A DNA stretch of 64,000 nt from Uranotaenia lowii (taxonomy: Eukaryota > Arthropoda > Insecta > Diptera > Culicidae). Below the pieces are notes generated by a model that saw only the letters and a list, made by a program, of their open reading frames with translations, did not search any database and was not told where the DNA came from. The position numbers and the translations under genes were made by a program. Position 1 is the first letter of the stretch. Every line of letters begins with the position of its first letter. The stretch covers positions 153,795,442 to 153,859,441 of the forward strand of contig NC_073693.1 in the NCBI RefSeq assembly GCF_029784155.1, read 5' to 3'. Below are positions 22,909-35,662 of the stretch, piece after piece.

Positions 22909-24502
22909 ATGGCAGAGGGGAAGTTTGCCATTCCGAAATTGAATGGGCAAAATTGGCAGACGTGGAAATTGCGTCTGGAGGCATTGTTATGCCGGGAAGA
23001 TTTGTGGCACACAATCGAAAATCCCCTGCCAGAAGAAAAAGATCGTTCTGCCGATTGGTTGGCTGATGACAGGAGAGCTAAAGCTACGCTCATTCTGTTG
23101 CTGGAAGATAGCCAGTTACCGCTAGTTAAGCGGAGTGTTTTTGCGAGTGATGCCTTTAATGCCTTGAAGGATTATCACCAGAAGAGCAGTCGATCGGTGC
23201 GCGTTTCTTTATTGAAGAAACTGTGCGCGAAGAATCTTCCGGAACACGGTGAACTTGAGAGGCACCTGAGTGAAGTTGACGAACTTTTCGATCGCCTCGA
23301 AGCAGCGGGTACGGAGTTGGGGGCTGACACAAAAGTGTGTTTGTTGTTAAGAAGCCTGCCTCCGTCGTATGATGCCCTCGTTTCGGCCCTGGATAGTCGG
23401 TCGGAAGAGGAAGTTACCATGGATGTGGTAAAGTCGAAGCTCATGGATGAGCACAATCGACGGCTCGAGCGTGATGGTGCAAGTGGAAAGCAGGAAAATG
23501 CTATGCGCTCTTCTGAGAGCAAGTCAAGTTCGAAAAAGTGTTTCCGATGTGGCAAAATTGGCCATCTGATTCGAAATTGCCGAGTGAAGAAATATGCTAC
23601 CAAAGAAGAAGAGTTTGATCCGAAGAAAAGTGTAAATGCCAAAGTGGCTAGCAGTGATGAGAGAGCTTCTGCTTTCGTCACGGGTTGTAGTGGATCCTCC
23701 TGGATCATTGATAGTGGTGCAACTGCACATATGACCAACGATCGGTCGTTTTTTACGTCATTGGTGGAGAGTGAGGGTGGATTTATTACCCTTGCCGATG
23801 GCAACAAGATCAAAATCCAGGGTGAAGGTAGCGGTGTTTTGTATTGTGTTAACGGCAAAGAAAAAGTTATTCGAATCGATGTAAGCGGAGTGAAATTTGT
23901 GCCTGGTTTGGCTACCAATCTTGTTTCGGTTGGACGATTAGCCATGAAGAATTTGAAAGTGAATTTTGGCAGTGATGGCTGTAAAATTATCGATCGTGAT
24001 GGAACCGTACTGGCAACGGGCTGTCGCAATGGTGGATTGTACGAGCTGCGACAAGGATATCCATCAATGAGAGCGACGATCGGACAGCATCTGGAGAACT
24101 GCCAGCACCAGTGGCACAGGCGTCTAGGCCACCGCGATTGGAAGGCATTGGAGCGTATCGAAAAGGAGAACCTTGCAACTGGGATGAAGGTGAGTTCATG
24201 TGGGTTGAAAATTATTTGCGAATGTTGTTTGGAGGGCAAGTCTGCCCGTGCCCCGTTTCCCCCTGTACTCGATCGGAAGTCATCCAGAGTTCTCGATATC
24301 GTGCACACAGATTTGTGCGGCCCAATGAGCGTGGCAACTCCTAGTGGCAGTCGGTATATTATGCACATAATCGATGATTACAGTCGCTTTACTGTAACGT
24401 ACTTGCTCAAGTTGAAATCCGAGGCTGCCGAGTGCCTCAAGGATTATGTGCGGTGGGTCCACAATATTTTCGGACGGAAGCCCACCGTCGTGCGTTCCGA
24501 CG
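22909..24502 (+). pseudogene. Copia Gag-Pol, N-terminal part
   Basis: Starts at ATG 22909 (MAEGKFAIPKLNG); the open frame reaches further upstream but only from a non-ATG codon. It contains a UBN2-like gag, a CCHC knuckle CFRCGKIGHLIRNC near residue 211, an aspartic protease with DSGATAHM near 266, the integrase zinc motif (HRRLGH...CECC) and the first catalytic Asp (HTDLCGP). The frame is cut at the codon of the second integrase Asp by the Transib-like insert. The ORF runs 53 bases into the insert before its stop at 24555. Confidence 0.9.
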
Positions 24503-25615
24503 CACAGTGCGGTGATCCCATAGAGCCGATGGACAAAAGTCGTAAAAAGTTTTAATTTGATTAAATTATTTGTTTAAATTTTCAATTATTGAAAATACGT
24601 CAGAAAAACTGTGTCTTGAAGGTTTTGTCTCAATTTTGATTTTTATGCCTTAAAATCCATGTCTCAAAAGACCCATATTTTGAAGATTTTCAATCTTTTT
24701 TATAAAAGATCCTTTGGATATGTCAAATATTTGCTTTCATAAACGATTAGGTTTTGTACTGATAATGTTACACATAAAAAATAACTGAATACAACAATTT
24801 CCTTTTCAAGTGAATATGGAGTTCACTTGAACTTGGCCGATTTATGCTTTATCTTACGTCAAAATATTTCAAAATTCAAACCACAAAGCTTGTTATAATT
24901 TTTCAATAAGATTTAAAGCCACAACCGCATATCAAAAATCCATTTTTATTCAAAATCTTTTTTTAAATATAATACTGATAAGTTCAAGAAGAAAAATTCA
25001 CTTGTTTTCGGTTTTCGTTTTGCCACAGCAGTTCTTTTTCGAAGAAAAATGTTTTCCTGTGGCGTAAAAATGACCCTCCGTAAATTGCTCATATCTCTGT
25101 TAGCGCAAAAAAACGCAATTCAGCTAGCATTGTGGGTGTTCAGGATGAAATTCCCTAGCATTTGAGTGTAAAATGGTAGTGACGTCTTGTGACGCGAATT
25201 TGTTCTGTCTTGCTGAAGTTGAGCAATTTTTGTTGATGAAATTTACAAAAATAATGGTAGATTCAGAGGAAGCTGTAAAGACCAAAAACGAATTTTTTTC
25301 ACTCACTTTTCATAATACGACATGCGTTGAGTTTAAATCTTCAACTTGTAGAACGAAGAATTTGAATTTGCTGCGAAACTTGTCAACGGTAAACAAAAGT
25401 TTCAAAAAAGTGTATGTTTTCGAAAAAAAAAATTATTTCTTTCCTTCTTAAATGCATTGACTTCGAACCAATGCTGCGCGTGTAGGAAGCAAAACTATGT
25501 CAAAAGCATGCTCGTTCATGAAACTCCAACCTCTTTCCAATCGATTGGTAAAGTTGAATTTAATATTTGATAAACTCAAAATTTTTGACTTTTGTCCACT
25601 GGTCACCGCACTGTG
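24503..25615. mobile_element. Non-autonomous Transib-like transposon with RSS-like ends
   Basis: 1113 bp bounded by CACAGTGCGGTGA and its exact inverse TCACCGCACTGTG, with the 5-bp GC-rich duplication CGACG on both sides (24498-24502 and 25616-25620). Transib elements are known for CACWRTG ends and 5-bp GC-rich target sites. Each end also has the nonamer-like ACAAAAGTC: 23 bases after the left heptamer (24533-24541) and 13 bases after the right one (25587-25595). The interior is AT-rich, with no RAG1-like transposase. Removing it and one CGACG restores the copia frame exactly. Confidence 0.85.
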
Positions 25616-25620
25616 CGACG

Positions 25621-27905
25621 GTGGCGGCGAATTTGATAATACCGAGTTGCGAAAATTCTACAAGGAGCAAGGAATTAAGCCACAGTTTACGACGCCTTAT
25701 TCCCCGCAATCGAACGGTGTAGCGGAACGGAAAAACCGTTCAATTATCGAAATGGCTACGTGTATGTTGCTCGACGCAAGAATGGAGAAGCGGTACTGGG
25801 GTGAAGCGACGCTAACGGCAACGTATCTTCAAAACCGTTTGCCATCGAGATCGCTAGAGAAAACCCCATACGAGCTCTGGTGGGAGCGAAAACCGGATTT
25901 GGGACACCTGCGGGTGTTTGGCAGTGAAGCCTATGTTCACGTGCCGGCCTCCAAGAGAAGCAAGATGGAGAGCAAGGCCAAGAAGTTGACGCTCGTCGGA
26001 TACTCGATGGAGCACAAGGCGTACCGGTTTGTGGATCGAGCAACGGGATATATCACGGTTAGCCGAGACGCTCGGTTTATCGAGCTCGAGAATGGATCGT
26101 CGTCCGTGGAGGAGGTTCCAGTGGAAGCAGAAAATCGTCGAATTGAAAAAGTGAGTGTACAAAAGAAAGAAGAAGAAGACGATTTAGTGAGTGAAAGTGA
26201 TCCATTGGCTGCTGAAGACAGCGAAAACAATACAAGTGAAGCTGACTATGAATCAGCAAGTGAGAATGAAACAGTGCAACCACGTCGTTCGTTTCATAGA
26301 ACTCAGGGTGTAGCTCCAAAACGTCTTGATGATTTTGTTTTGGATTTCGCCGCTGGTGGTGCGGCATGTGCTGTAGAGGAGCCCACTGATGTTCACGAAG
26401 CGCGACGGAAGAAGGAATGGTGCGACGCAATGGAGGAGGAGCTCCAATCGCATCAACGGAACGGGACGTGGGACCTGGTTCCACTGCCGGAAGGAAGAAA
26501 AGTGATTGGGTCAAAGTGGGTGTATAAAGTTAAAAAGAACGAGCTAGGCCATGTAGTGAAGTGTAAGGCCAGAGTAGTGGCGCAGGGTTTTACCCAGCAG
26601 CTCGGAGTTGACTTTGACCAAGTGTTTGCTCCAGTATCTCAGCAGGCAACCTTCCGTGCATTTCTAGCAGTGGCTGCGAAGCAAGGTCTCACCGTTCGAC
26701 ACGTCGACGTCAAGACGGCCTATTTGAATGGGGAGCTAGACGAAGAGCTTTTCATGCGGCAACCTCCTGGCTACGAAGCACCGGGAAAGGAGGAGCTGGT
26801 GTGCCGCTTGCGGCGCAGTATTTATGGCCTGCGACAGTCGGCGAGGTGTTGGAGTAAGAAGTTGAACGAAGTATTCTCGAAGTTGGGTTTCGTTCGGTGC
26901 AACGCAGATCAGTGTTTGTTTGTGAAACAGAATAAGAGTAGCAAAGTGGAACTACTAGTGTACGTTGACGATATGCTTGTAGCATCAGCAAACGATCGTG
27001 AAGTGATAAGTGTCTTGGACAAACTCAAGGACGAATTTGAGTTGACATGCTTGGGAAAAGTTAGACATTTTCTAGGCATGGAAGTGCAACAAGAGAAGAA
27101 AACTTTTAAAATTCGTTTGCTACCGTATATCGACCAGATGATAGTGAAGTTTGGGATGGAAGAAGCTAAGACTATTAGTTCTCCCATGGATCCTGGTTAT
27201 GTGAAGACTGTAGACACTAGTGAGAAGTTGAGTAATGCCACTTTGTATCGTAGTTTAGTTGGTGGACTGCTTTATCTGGCCGTAGCTGCCAGACCGGATT
27301 TGAGCGTTTGCACCGCTATTTTGGGTCGTAAGTTTGCCGAACCTTCGGAACGTGACTGGACCGCAGCCAAGCGGGTGTTGCGTTATGTGAAGATGACCCG
27401 AGAGTATTTCTTGCACCTTGGTGGAGAATCCGACCTTGTATTGTCTGGTTATTCGGATTCTGATTGGGGTGATGACATCGAAACGAGGCGTTCGACGTCT
27501 GGTTTTGTGTTTAAGTTTGGCGTCGGAGCTATATCTTGGGCTAGTCGACGTCAATCATGTGTTACCCTATCCTCGATGGAGGCTGAGTACGTGGCACTCA
27601 GCGAAGCCTGCCAAGAAGCGCTGTGGCTCCGGCAGCTGCTCAAAGATTTGGACGAGATTCAGCAGCAGCCGACCGTTATCGCCGAGGACAACCAAGGATG
27701 CATATCCTTCGTGAAGACGGGCCGAACTAGTCGTCGATCGAAACATATCGACACCAGAGAGAGGTTTGTTGAGGAGTTGTGCGTAAACAAACAATTGGAC
27801 CTGGTGTACTGCCCGACTGATATGATGGTAGCCGATGCACTGACCAAACCCCTTGGTCCGTGCAAGCTTGAGCGATTCCGCGAGATTATGGGAGTCCGTA
27901 AGTAG
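25621..27905 (+). pseudogene. Copia Gag-Pol, C-terminal part
   Basis: Continues the polyprotein after the insert: rest of the integrase core (GGGEFDN, with the Glu downstream in NGVAERKN), then reverse transcriptase of the copia type (VDVKTAYLNGEL, YVDDMLVA) and RNase H (SMEAEYVALSEA, ADALTKPL). It ends at TAG 27903-27905, about 20 bases before the purine tract. Codon phase matches the first half once the insert and one target copy are left out, so insertion is the only break I see. Confidence 0.9.
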
Positions 27906-27934
27906 AGGCGAAGAGGCGCTACATTGAGGAGGAG

Positions 27935-28210
27935 TGTCGAAGTACAATGATTACGCCCTTCGCATACGTTAGTCCAGCTGGTGGTTTATCCCTCGCTGTA
28001 AAGTGACTAGAATACATTAAGAGTGTGTATCTTTTCTTACCGCGTTTTTCACACGACAAGTCGCCATCGTTTTGCGTCTTTATAATAAAGTTCTTTTGTA
28101 TTAAACTAACGCGAGTGTTTTTCCCCGTATAAATCCGGAATATCCTTTTTCACCAACTTATCCCGCTGATAGTTGATGTGCGTGCGCTCTGCTAGTCGTT
28201 CCGCCCATCA
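27935..28210 (+). repeat. 3' LTR of copia element
   Basis: 276 bp, identical by eye to the 5' LTR and followed by the duplicated target AAAGA. Confidence 0.92.
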
Positions 28211-28215
28211 AAAGA

Positions 28216-30523
28216 TAGATGTAATCGTTATCTAATCATCTTTTTGAAGTATTGCTGATGGTACAGCTTATCTTCAGAAGATCTTTTCACGATTATGAAT
28301 GGAAGCAGAGACGATTCGTGTTATAGTTTTTTAAGATTTTTTTAATTATAATATAATTTATGTTTGTACATTGTATTGTAAATTTTGATATATAAAATAT
28401 TTATCGATATACATATATAAGAATAATTTTTCACCGAGAAGTTTTTGGATCGCTCTATACTAAGGATCTTATTCAAGTTACACTATATTCGCTTTTCAAT
28501 AATTATATGCTTTTTTCTTTGATTTTGGCACTTAATTGAAATTTGGATTTCAATAATGTGATGATAAATGCAAGTTTTCTAGACTCATCTGAAAGTTCAG
28601 CAAATTAACCTGTTATGCTTTTAATCTTTTAATGTTGTTTAAAAATCCAAACTGCATTTCAGCTTCCAATGGTAAAATTTAAAATTTGATAATTTCTAAA
28701 AGTATTTTGAAGAGGGTCCGTCTCTTGTTTGGTTCTTATTCTTAAAATGATCGGCACATTAAATTTGAATTTAACTGTTGGATATCCACATTGCATTTAA
28801 AGATCTTTAGTCCTATAAATAGGTTTTGTTATTTTGGTTTAACATTCTGAATTCTTATATCATGATTTCGGAAAATCTGATTAAGTTTTCATATACCCGA
28901 TTAATGTTTTGTTGTTATACGGTAACTGAATCTCAAGTTTCAAACTATACACGGTGTGTTTATAGAAGATGTTTAAAAGAAAAAATACAGTAACTCTAAT
29001 TTCTTCAGAAATGGAAAATTTAGCCTTTTTTGAATCATTTTCAGGCAAAATTAAAATATTTGGTCGGTGAGTCCCCATACGTTTTGATTTTTTGAAGATT
29101 TGTTGTCCATATTTAAAAATTTTTATCTGTAAAATTATTCCAGTGCAATGGAATAGTAATTTTTTTCATTGAAAATTTATTTTTTTTTATTTTTATTCAA
29201 GTTTTTGTCATACTGAAACATTAAAAAATTTCAACGCCTGGAAAAATAAGTGATTTATATTTTCTGAAAACTCATGTTTAAATGAACATTTTTTTTTAAA
29301 AATTTTATTATTTGTGATATCATTGCTATAATTGGTGTTATCTAAATGTAACTTGAATTTATATTCGTATGTGTAAATCTTGGAGAACTTATTCTTGTTC
29401 AAAAAATGATACAGGAATAAGAACAGTTCAACACCATTTGATTTGTTTCCCACAAATTATTTAAAATCTTTTCTTTTTTCAAAATTGTTCTTTAAAATAG
29501 TTCCACCATATGCAGGCTCTGGTGCATATGGGTACGCCCTTTAGAAAACATAAATAAAATTTTTGATGACACCACTCTTTTATGGCATTTTTTAACTTTG
29601 TTTATCTTAGTTTAATTTTAGACATTTATTAGCAGACCAGTTTTTAATTAAATTTAAAATATAAAATTTAGTTAATAGTTAAAGTACTTGCACTGAAATC
29701 CGTTTAGCTTTCGCTACATAACATTTATTTTAAATTTATTTTTCTCATATTTAAGTGAATAAATTTTCTATCAATCATTTGAACTTCATTTTTGCTAAAG
29801 AATTGAAGTATTGATGATATTTTGGAATTCATGATCAACAAAAGATGAAAAACGATTTTTTTAAAGAGATATTTTAATTTTATCGACGGCTTAAGACCAG
29901 ATTTATGCGTTTTATATTTTTTTTGTTTTATGCGTTTCTATTGTTTATTCAAATATTATTTCTATAATTTTGACCATCATTGGTATAAAGTAAAAAGGGT
30001 GATGATTGCTTTACTGTAACATCAATGCTTCATTGAGGTTCTATTTAATAATAAAGAAAAACTTCAGTGTACAGTTGAATAACTAAAATAAGAAATGGAT
30101 GAACAAAATATGATGAGTCTTACGCGCTGCAGGCTAGCTTACTATCGATCATTTGCAATTCACTTTCGCAATTCACGACAATTCTGTTGATTTTTGTAAA
30201 TTTAAGATCGGCAAAAGGTTTGAAACGCATTTTTTGGAAAAATTTCAAATTTATCAGAATTTTAGACTAATATATTAATAAATATAATATATTAATAAAT
30301 ATAATAAAATTATTTCCAAAAAATACTATAAATTCGATTTAAAACAAGGGATTCAAATTTTTTAAATAATATAGTGGTTTGGAAACCATAGAAGCTTTGA
30401 TTATTTAACCTTAACAGTGATGCTCCTTGAATAAAATGGAAGAATCACAGAGTACAGCAGGGTTACAAAAATTTGATTGGAAAATGATTAAATAACTAGA
30501 TTACAGGAAACCCCGGGTTTTTC
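28216..30523. other. AT-rich spacer
   Basis: No gene seen. The piece at about 28945-29085 (from ACACGGTGTGTTT to GTCGGTGAGTCCCCATAC) recurs in inverted orientation at about 48365-48505, so it is a dispersed repeat. The rest is low-complexity AT-rich DNA. Confidence 0.5.
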
Positions 30524-30528
30524 ATGAT

Positions 30529-30821
30529 TGAACGCGCACTTCTAATTTGCACGCGCATGCGCGCTTCTAATTTGTAGTGAAATGCGCAATAACGTTCATA
30601 AGGAACAGTTGAAATGGAACAGTGCGAATGTCATCTAATTATGTTTTGTTTACGTTTTACATAGCTCAGTAGCATTCGAGCTAGAATAAAAGTTACCGCC
30701 GCGAAATATAGACCGTTTTTTGCTCCCGAAATAAAAGTTGTTTTTCGCCAAGTAGTGATTTTTTTGTAACCCGCGAGTTTCTTGATTGGATCCGAAAAGT
30801 TCTTCCGGGAGTGCATAAACA
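30529..30821 (+). repeat. 5' LTR of second Bel/Pao element
   Basis: 293 bp, TG...CA. A short direct repeat built on GCGC(A)CTTCTAATTTG occurs twice at its start. Confidence 0.9.
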
Positions 30822-30824
30822 TTT

Positions 30825-30841
30825 TGGTCCTTCGTAACCGG
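30825..30841 (+). promoter_or_regulatory. Primer-binding site of second Bel/Pao element
   Basis: TGGTCCTTCGTAACCGG begins three bases after the LTR. It starts with TGG, the complement of the CCA end of a tRNA, as expected for a primer site; I cannot name the tRNA with confidence. Confidence 0.6.
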
Positions 30842-31542
30842 ATACCACATCCCGTTTTCCCGGAGAATTTCGGTGGAGTAGTTTCGCGGTGGTTTTCAAA
30901 TTGTGCTGCTGATTGGTGACGCGAAAATCGCCATCGCTAAAAAACTTTTCGCGGACAATAAAAAGTGGTCCCCTTTGTGCTGCTGGCTTGGGACGCGAAA
31001 AAATCGCCATCGCAAATTGATTGCCCAGCTCATCGAACAATTCGGCGAGTGTGATAAGTGCCTGAAAGTGTGAAAAAAGTGCATCGAGCCAGCTGGGAGT
31101 GAACCACGGCACCTAGGAAGGACATCACGAAGCTTGAAGGCAACCTCCAGGACATCGGACATCGTAGTTCATCACATAATTTGGGAAGTACTTGTGTTGT
31201 TGAGAAATAAAGATTGAGATTGCATGTGAGGTGTTTTTTCTTCGTTGCATGAGGTGTGCCCTTTTTAAATATAAGTTGGTCTTGGTTTGCGCTGGTTTTT
31301 TCTCCGTTGTTGTTCCGGTGGTTGTGCCCCCCTGCTGCAGTCAACAAGTTCGACGGTTTCGTCAATCGGGTTTCGCGGTTGTGTGGAACGTCGAGTAGAT
31401 CGGGTACAGCTGTTAGTACTACAGTGCAGTTTGGTGATAGTGTTTTAATTTTGCATTGGACGAATTGGGCCGAACGGACTTCAGTTTTTTTACAAATTAA
31501 AACTTAGTGAAAATAAAAACCGTGAAAGTGAAAAAGTGCAAC

Positions 31543-33402
31543 ATGGCTAGAAACTTACAATCGCAGCTTAAAACTCTGCAAAAACGTGAACGACAAATAG
31601 TGCTTATGCTGGACAGTGTCGATCGGTTTTTGCAACACTATAATTCTGAACATGATGAGTGTCAATTAACTTCAAGGATTCAAGCTTTGGATCCAGTGTA
31701 CAGTGAGTTTTACGAAGTGCGTGGAAAAATAGAGATTGCTTTGGAAGAGGCCGATGAAAAGCTGGACAAGGATTTGGAAGAGGACACTAAAAAGGAAGCA
31801 GAAAAGCAACGACAGGATGAGAACGAAAGGATTTTGCTGGAGTTTGAGGATCGATTTTTCGAGTTGAAGGGAATGCTCATGAAACTTCAATCGTCGAAAG
31901 CATCTCAGCCAAACGACGAGTCGAGATTCAGCCAAGATCGGTCCGCCCCATTTTCGCGTGTCAAGCTTCCAGAGATTCGACTTCCAACCTTCAACGGAAA
32001 GATCAAGGAATGGGTGACGTTCAGAGATAGCTTTCGGAGTCTCATTCATTGCAATCCTCAGCTAGGATCTACGGAGAAGTTCACGTATCTCAGGTCTGCC
32101 GTCACAGGTGATGCGTTGAAGGATATCGCATCCATTGAACTCACCGATGCCAACTATGATGTCGCTTGGGATATTTTGGAGGAGCGTTACGAGAATCGTA
32201 AGCTCATTGTGAAGGCTTACCTGGACGCTTTATTCGCTTTAGAACCACTGAAGAAAGAAGGCTACGACGGGCTGAATAATCTGATCACCGAGTTCGAGAA
32301 GAATCTTCAGATGTTGCAGAAGGTCGATGAAGAAACCGAAGGCTGGAGTACAATCCTGAGCTACATGCTGAGCGCCCGTCTTGATCCTGTTACTCTTCGA
32401 AATTGGGAAACACATCATAACAGCAAGGAAGTTCCCAGGTACGAAGACCTCAAGAAGTTTTTACGCAACTATTGTAGTGTTCTCCAATCTGTAGCGCCAT
32501 CAAAAGGGTCAAGTTCAACAGACAACAAGCAATCCAGGAGTTCAGTGTGTAATACCGCATACAAGTCGTCGAATCGGTGTCCGTTCTGCAACGAGCCGTG
32601 GCATTCACCCTTCCACTGCCAGAAGTTCATGCGTCTAAAATTGTCTGAGCGTTTGGACGCGGTAAATCGAGCCAGAGTCTGCCGTAACTGTTTCCAGAGT
32701 GGTCATTTCGCAGCGAATTGCAGCCGAAGTACCTGTCGTCATTGTCATCAGAAGCATCATTCGTTAATCCACGCGTCGCGATCCTCCGTTCCACACCCGT
32801 TGAATCCGAAGCCGTATCAACAGTCAACGTCACAACCCATCGTTCAACAAGCATCGTTCCAACAGCCAAATCCACAACTCCAACCAACAAACACCGAGAA
32901 CTTGCACACCTCAACACAAAATGCACCAACCACCTCACAACACACAAACACACAACAAACCTCAACACATAGTAACACCAGTCAAAATTATGTCGCACTT
33001 CCTGCTTCTCCTTCGAATAACATTATTCTGTCAACGGCTCTAATAAGAGTGGAAGATCGTCATGGCAACACGCTGATTGCTCGAGCTCTTCTTGATTCTT
33101 GTTCGCAACATTGCCTCATGACACGTGACTTCTCTCGCAAGCTGCGCTTCGTTGAATCACCCACGTTCCTGTCGGTCCAAGGTATTGGATCATCGCAAAG
33201 TGTTTCAACAAAGGCTGTAAGCGCTGAAATAACTCCCCGTTCGCCGAAGATGTCCCGCTTCCAGGAAACTGTGCAATTTTTCGTTTTACCAAAGCTCACT
33301 CTTCATTTGCCAACAACTTCGTTTGATCCATCCACTTTGCCGCTTCCTGATGCATCGCTCCTGGCAGATCCGTATTTCCATGAGTCGAGGCGCATAGAAT
33401 AG
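31543..33402 (+). pseudogene. Bel/Pao Gag and protease region
   Basis: ATG at 31543 (MARNLQSQLK), in a frame open from 31507. Coiled-coil N terminus, DUF1759-type gag (LPTFNGKIKEWVTFRDSF), zinc knuckles (CPFCNEPWHSPFHC; CRNCFQSGHFAANC), a Gln/Thr-rich linker and a DUF1758-type protease start (ALLDSCSQHCLM). The frame ends at TAG 33400-33402, but the same protein continues one base out of frame from 33399. Bel elements normally have one ORF, so I read this as a one-base loss near 33398. Confidence 0.88.
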
Positions 33403-35298
33403 TAATAATTGGCGCTGAATATTACATGGACTTGCTCACAAACGACAGACGGAAGATAACTGCAAACGGACCAACTCTACAAAAGACCGTATTCGGATGG
33501 ATTGTCTCGGGTCGAGTATCAAGCGCAACACCATCCATTTCTCAGACTTATGTTTGCTCAATTGTAGATCTTCAAGATCAATTGATGAAGTTTTGGGAAC
33601 TGGAAACCTGCCGCGTTAAAAGCGTCCTGTCGATAGAAGAATCGTTGTGTGAAAAGATCTTTCGAGAAACTACGATACGTGACACTGAAGGCCGATTCGT
33701 CGTTACACTTCCCAAGAAAGAGTCTGTGATTGATCAAATCGGCAACTCACTCACGAGAGCTGCTAGTCGTTTTACGGCACTGGAAAGGCGATTCGAAACC
33801 GATGCGGATTTGAAGAAGTTGTATGCTGCCTTCGTCCACGAATACCTTGCACTAGGGCACATGCAAGAAGTGTCAGACAAGTCGGATCTAGAAAAAGGCT
33901 ACTACATACCGCATCTCCCTGTGTTTAAACCTGACAGTACGACGACAAAATTGCGGGTGGTGTTCGATGCATCATGCAAGTCATCCTCTGGTGTTTCGTT
34001 GAATGACGCTCTAATGGTGGGACCTGTCGTCCAGGATGAGCTGCTGGATATCACGCTACGCTTCAGGCTTCATCAGTACGCGATTGTAGCTGACATAGCC
34101 AAGATGTATCGAATGATCAAGGTGCAACGTGGGGATCATCGGTGGCAGAGAATTTTGTGGCGAGATTCAAGAGATGAGTCTGTTCGGACCTTCGAACTTA
34201 ACACCGTTACTTACGGTACTTCCTCCGCCCCTTATCTTGCTACAAGGTGTCTGCAACAATTGTCCCAGGATGGAGCTGAGGAATATCCGATCGCAGCTGA
34301 GGTGCTCGCTTCTGCGTTCTACGTCGACGACATGCTGATTAGTGTCAAATCCATTGAGGAAGGAAAGCAACTTGTGCAGCAAATGATGAGCCTCATGGAT
34401 TCTGCTGGAATGTCTCTCAGAAAGTACGTTTCTAACTGCTCGGAGATTCTACAAAATGTACCCTCCCATCTCTGTGATGAACGATTGGTTTGTGAGTTAG
34501 ACTCAACCAGATCTACTGTGAAAACCCTTGGACTGCAGTGGCAGCCTAGCTCCGACGACTTCCGCTTCAGTACGATTTCTTGGGATGATAAAGCACCGAT
34601 TACCAAGCGAAAAGTATTGTCAGACGTAGCACGGCTTTTCGATCCCTTAGGACTAGTTGGCCCCGTCGTAATCCAAGCTAAAATCTTTGTACAAGATCTG
34701 TGGAAACTCCAATGTGATTGGGATGAGGAACTGAGCGTTGAGCTTCAAGAGCAGTGGAGGGAGTATCGTCGAAATTTTGCAAGTTTAGACAGTTTGTCAG
34801 TGCCCCGTTGGGTTGGTTTGAGTCAGGAGACAAGAGTCGTAGAAATTCACGGATTTTGTGATGCGTCAGACAAAGCGTACGGAGCATGCTTATATGTCAG
34901 AACCGTTGATGCTAATGAGGAGATTCTAGTTCGACTGTTGACGGCGAAGTCGAGAGTAGCCCCTCTCGAAAACCTGAAGAAGAAAAAGAAGAGGCAATCT
35001 ACGCCACGATTAGAATTGTCATCAGCTTTACTTCTCGCGCACCTTTATGAAAGAGTCTCCAGAAGCATCAAGTTGCAGTCAGCAAAATCCCACTTTTGGA
35101 CTGATTCCATGATAGTTAAGTGTTGGCTATCATCCCCACCTTCGCGTTGGAAAGAGTTTGTAGCAAACCGAGTCTCCGAGATCCAACACATCACGGTCGC
35201 TGGAACATGGAATCACGTAGCAGGAGTTGAAAACCCGGCAGATATAATTTCCCGAGGCATGATTCCAGCACAGTTGCAGTATCAATCGCTGTGGTTTC
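33399..35298 (+). pseudogene. Bel/Pao Pol, RT and RNase H part
   Basis: Continues from Gag after the frameshift (IVIIGAEYYMDLL). It contains the reverse transcriptase (LRVVFDASCKS, AFYVDDMLIS) and a Bel-type RNase H (FCDASDKAYGA, FWTDSMIVKCWL). It is cut at 35298 within a codon by the gypsy insert; removing the insert and one GTTTC copy joins it in phase to the part starting at 44524. Confidence 0.88.
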
Positions 35299-35644
35299 TG
35301 TCGTGATTTTCGCACTCCATCTCACCACATACAACACACTACTTCAGGTTTCCGGGGTTTTCGAATGTAACTAAAAACACAACCGTTCCTGTTAACAACG
35401 TTGTACAAACTGATTTATTTCTCTTTACTTTCCATCCACCACCGTTTTTCGTTCCGTTAAATTTCCCTTTCTGCTAACGGCAGAATAGGGGCTCTCTTCC
35501 TCAGCCGTTTCTGTTCCCTTTTTTTGTTTCCTTTTCATCACAAACCAAATCACCTATCAGTGCTACTAGAAATTCTCTTATTTAAATTCTCAAATTTATT
35601 TTTTTTTCTCTTTATGATTTCAACCACCAATCTATTTTCCTACA
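35299..35644 (-). repeat. 3' LTR of gypsy element
   Basis: 346 bp. It matches the right LTR along its length once the MITE and one TTTA copy are taken out of the latter. A purine-rich tract on the minus strand (plus 35645-35658) adjoins it. Confidence 0.9.
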
Positions 35645-35662
35645 TCCTCTCTCGCTCCTACT

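Larger units (their letters stand above)
22460..28210 (+). mobile_element. Ty1/copia retrotransposon, split by a Transib-like insert
   Basis: Two 276-bp LTRs (TGTCGAAG...CGCCCATCA) that read identical, flanked by the 5-bp duplication AAAGA (22455-22459 and 28211-28215). Without the insert the element is about 4.6 kb, a normal copia size. A purine tract (27926-27934) precedes the 3' LTR. Confidence 0.93.

Noticed and set aside
23175..24368. 397-codon ORF on the minus strand
   Set aside because: It is a shadow of the copia Gag-Pol on the opposite strand and has no domain.
25124..25306. Small minus-strand ORF as a transposase remnant in the Transib-like element
   Set aside because: 60 codons with no similarity I can recognise to RAG1 or Transib motifs.
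33399..33426. Programmed frameshift between gag and pol of the second Bel/Pao element
   Set aside because: No slippery heptamer, and relatives of this group, including the one at 14.4 kb here, use one ORF.
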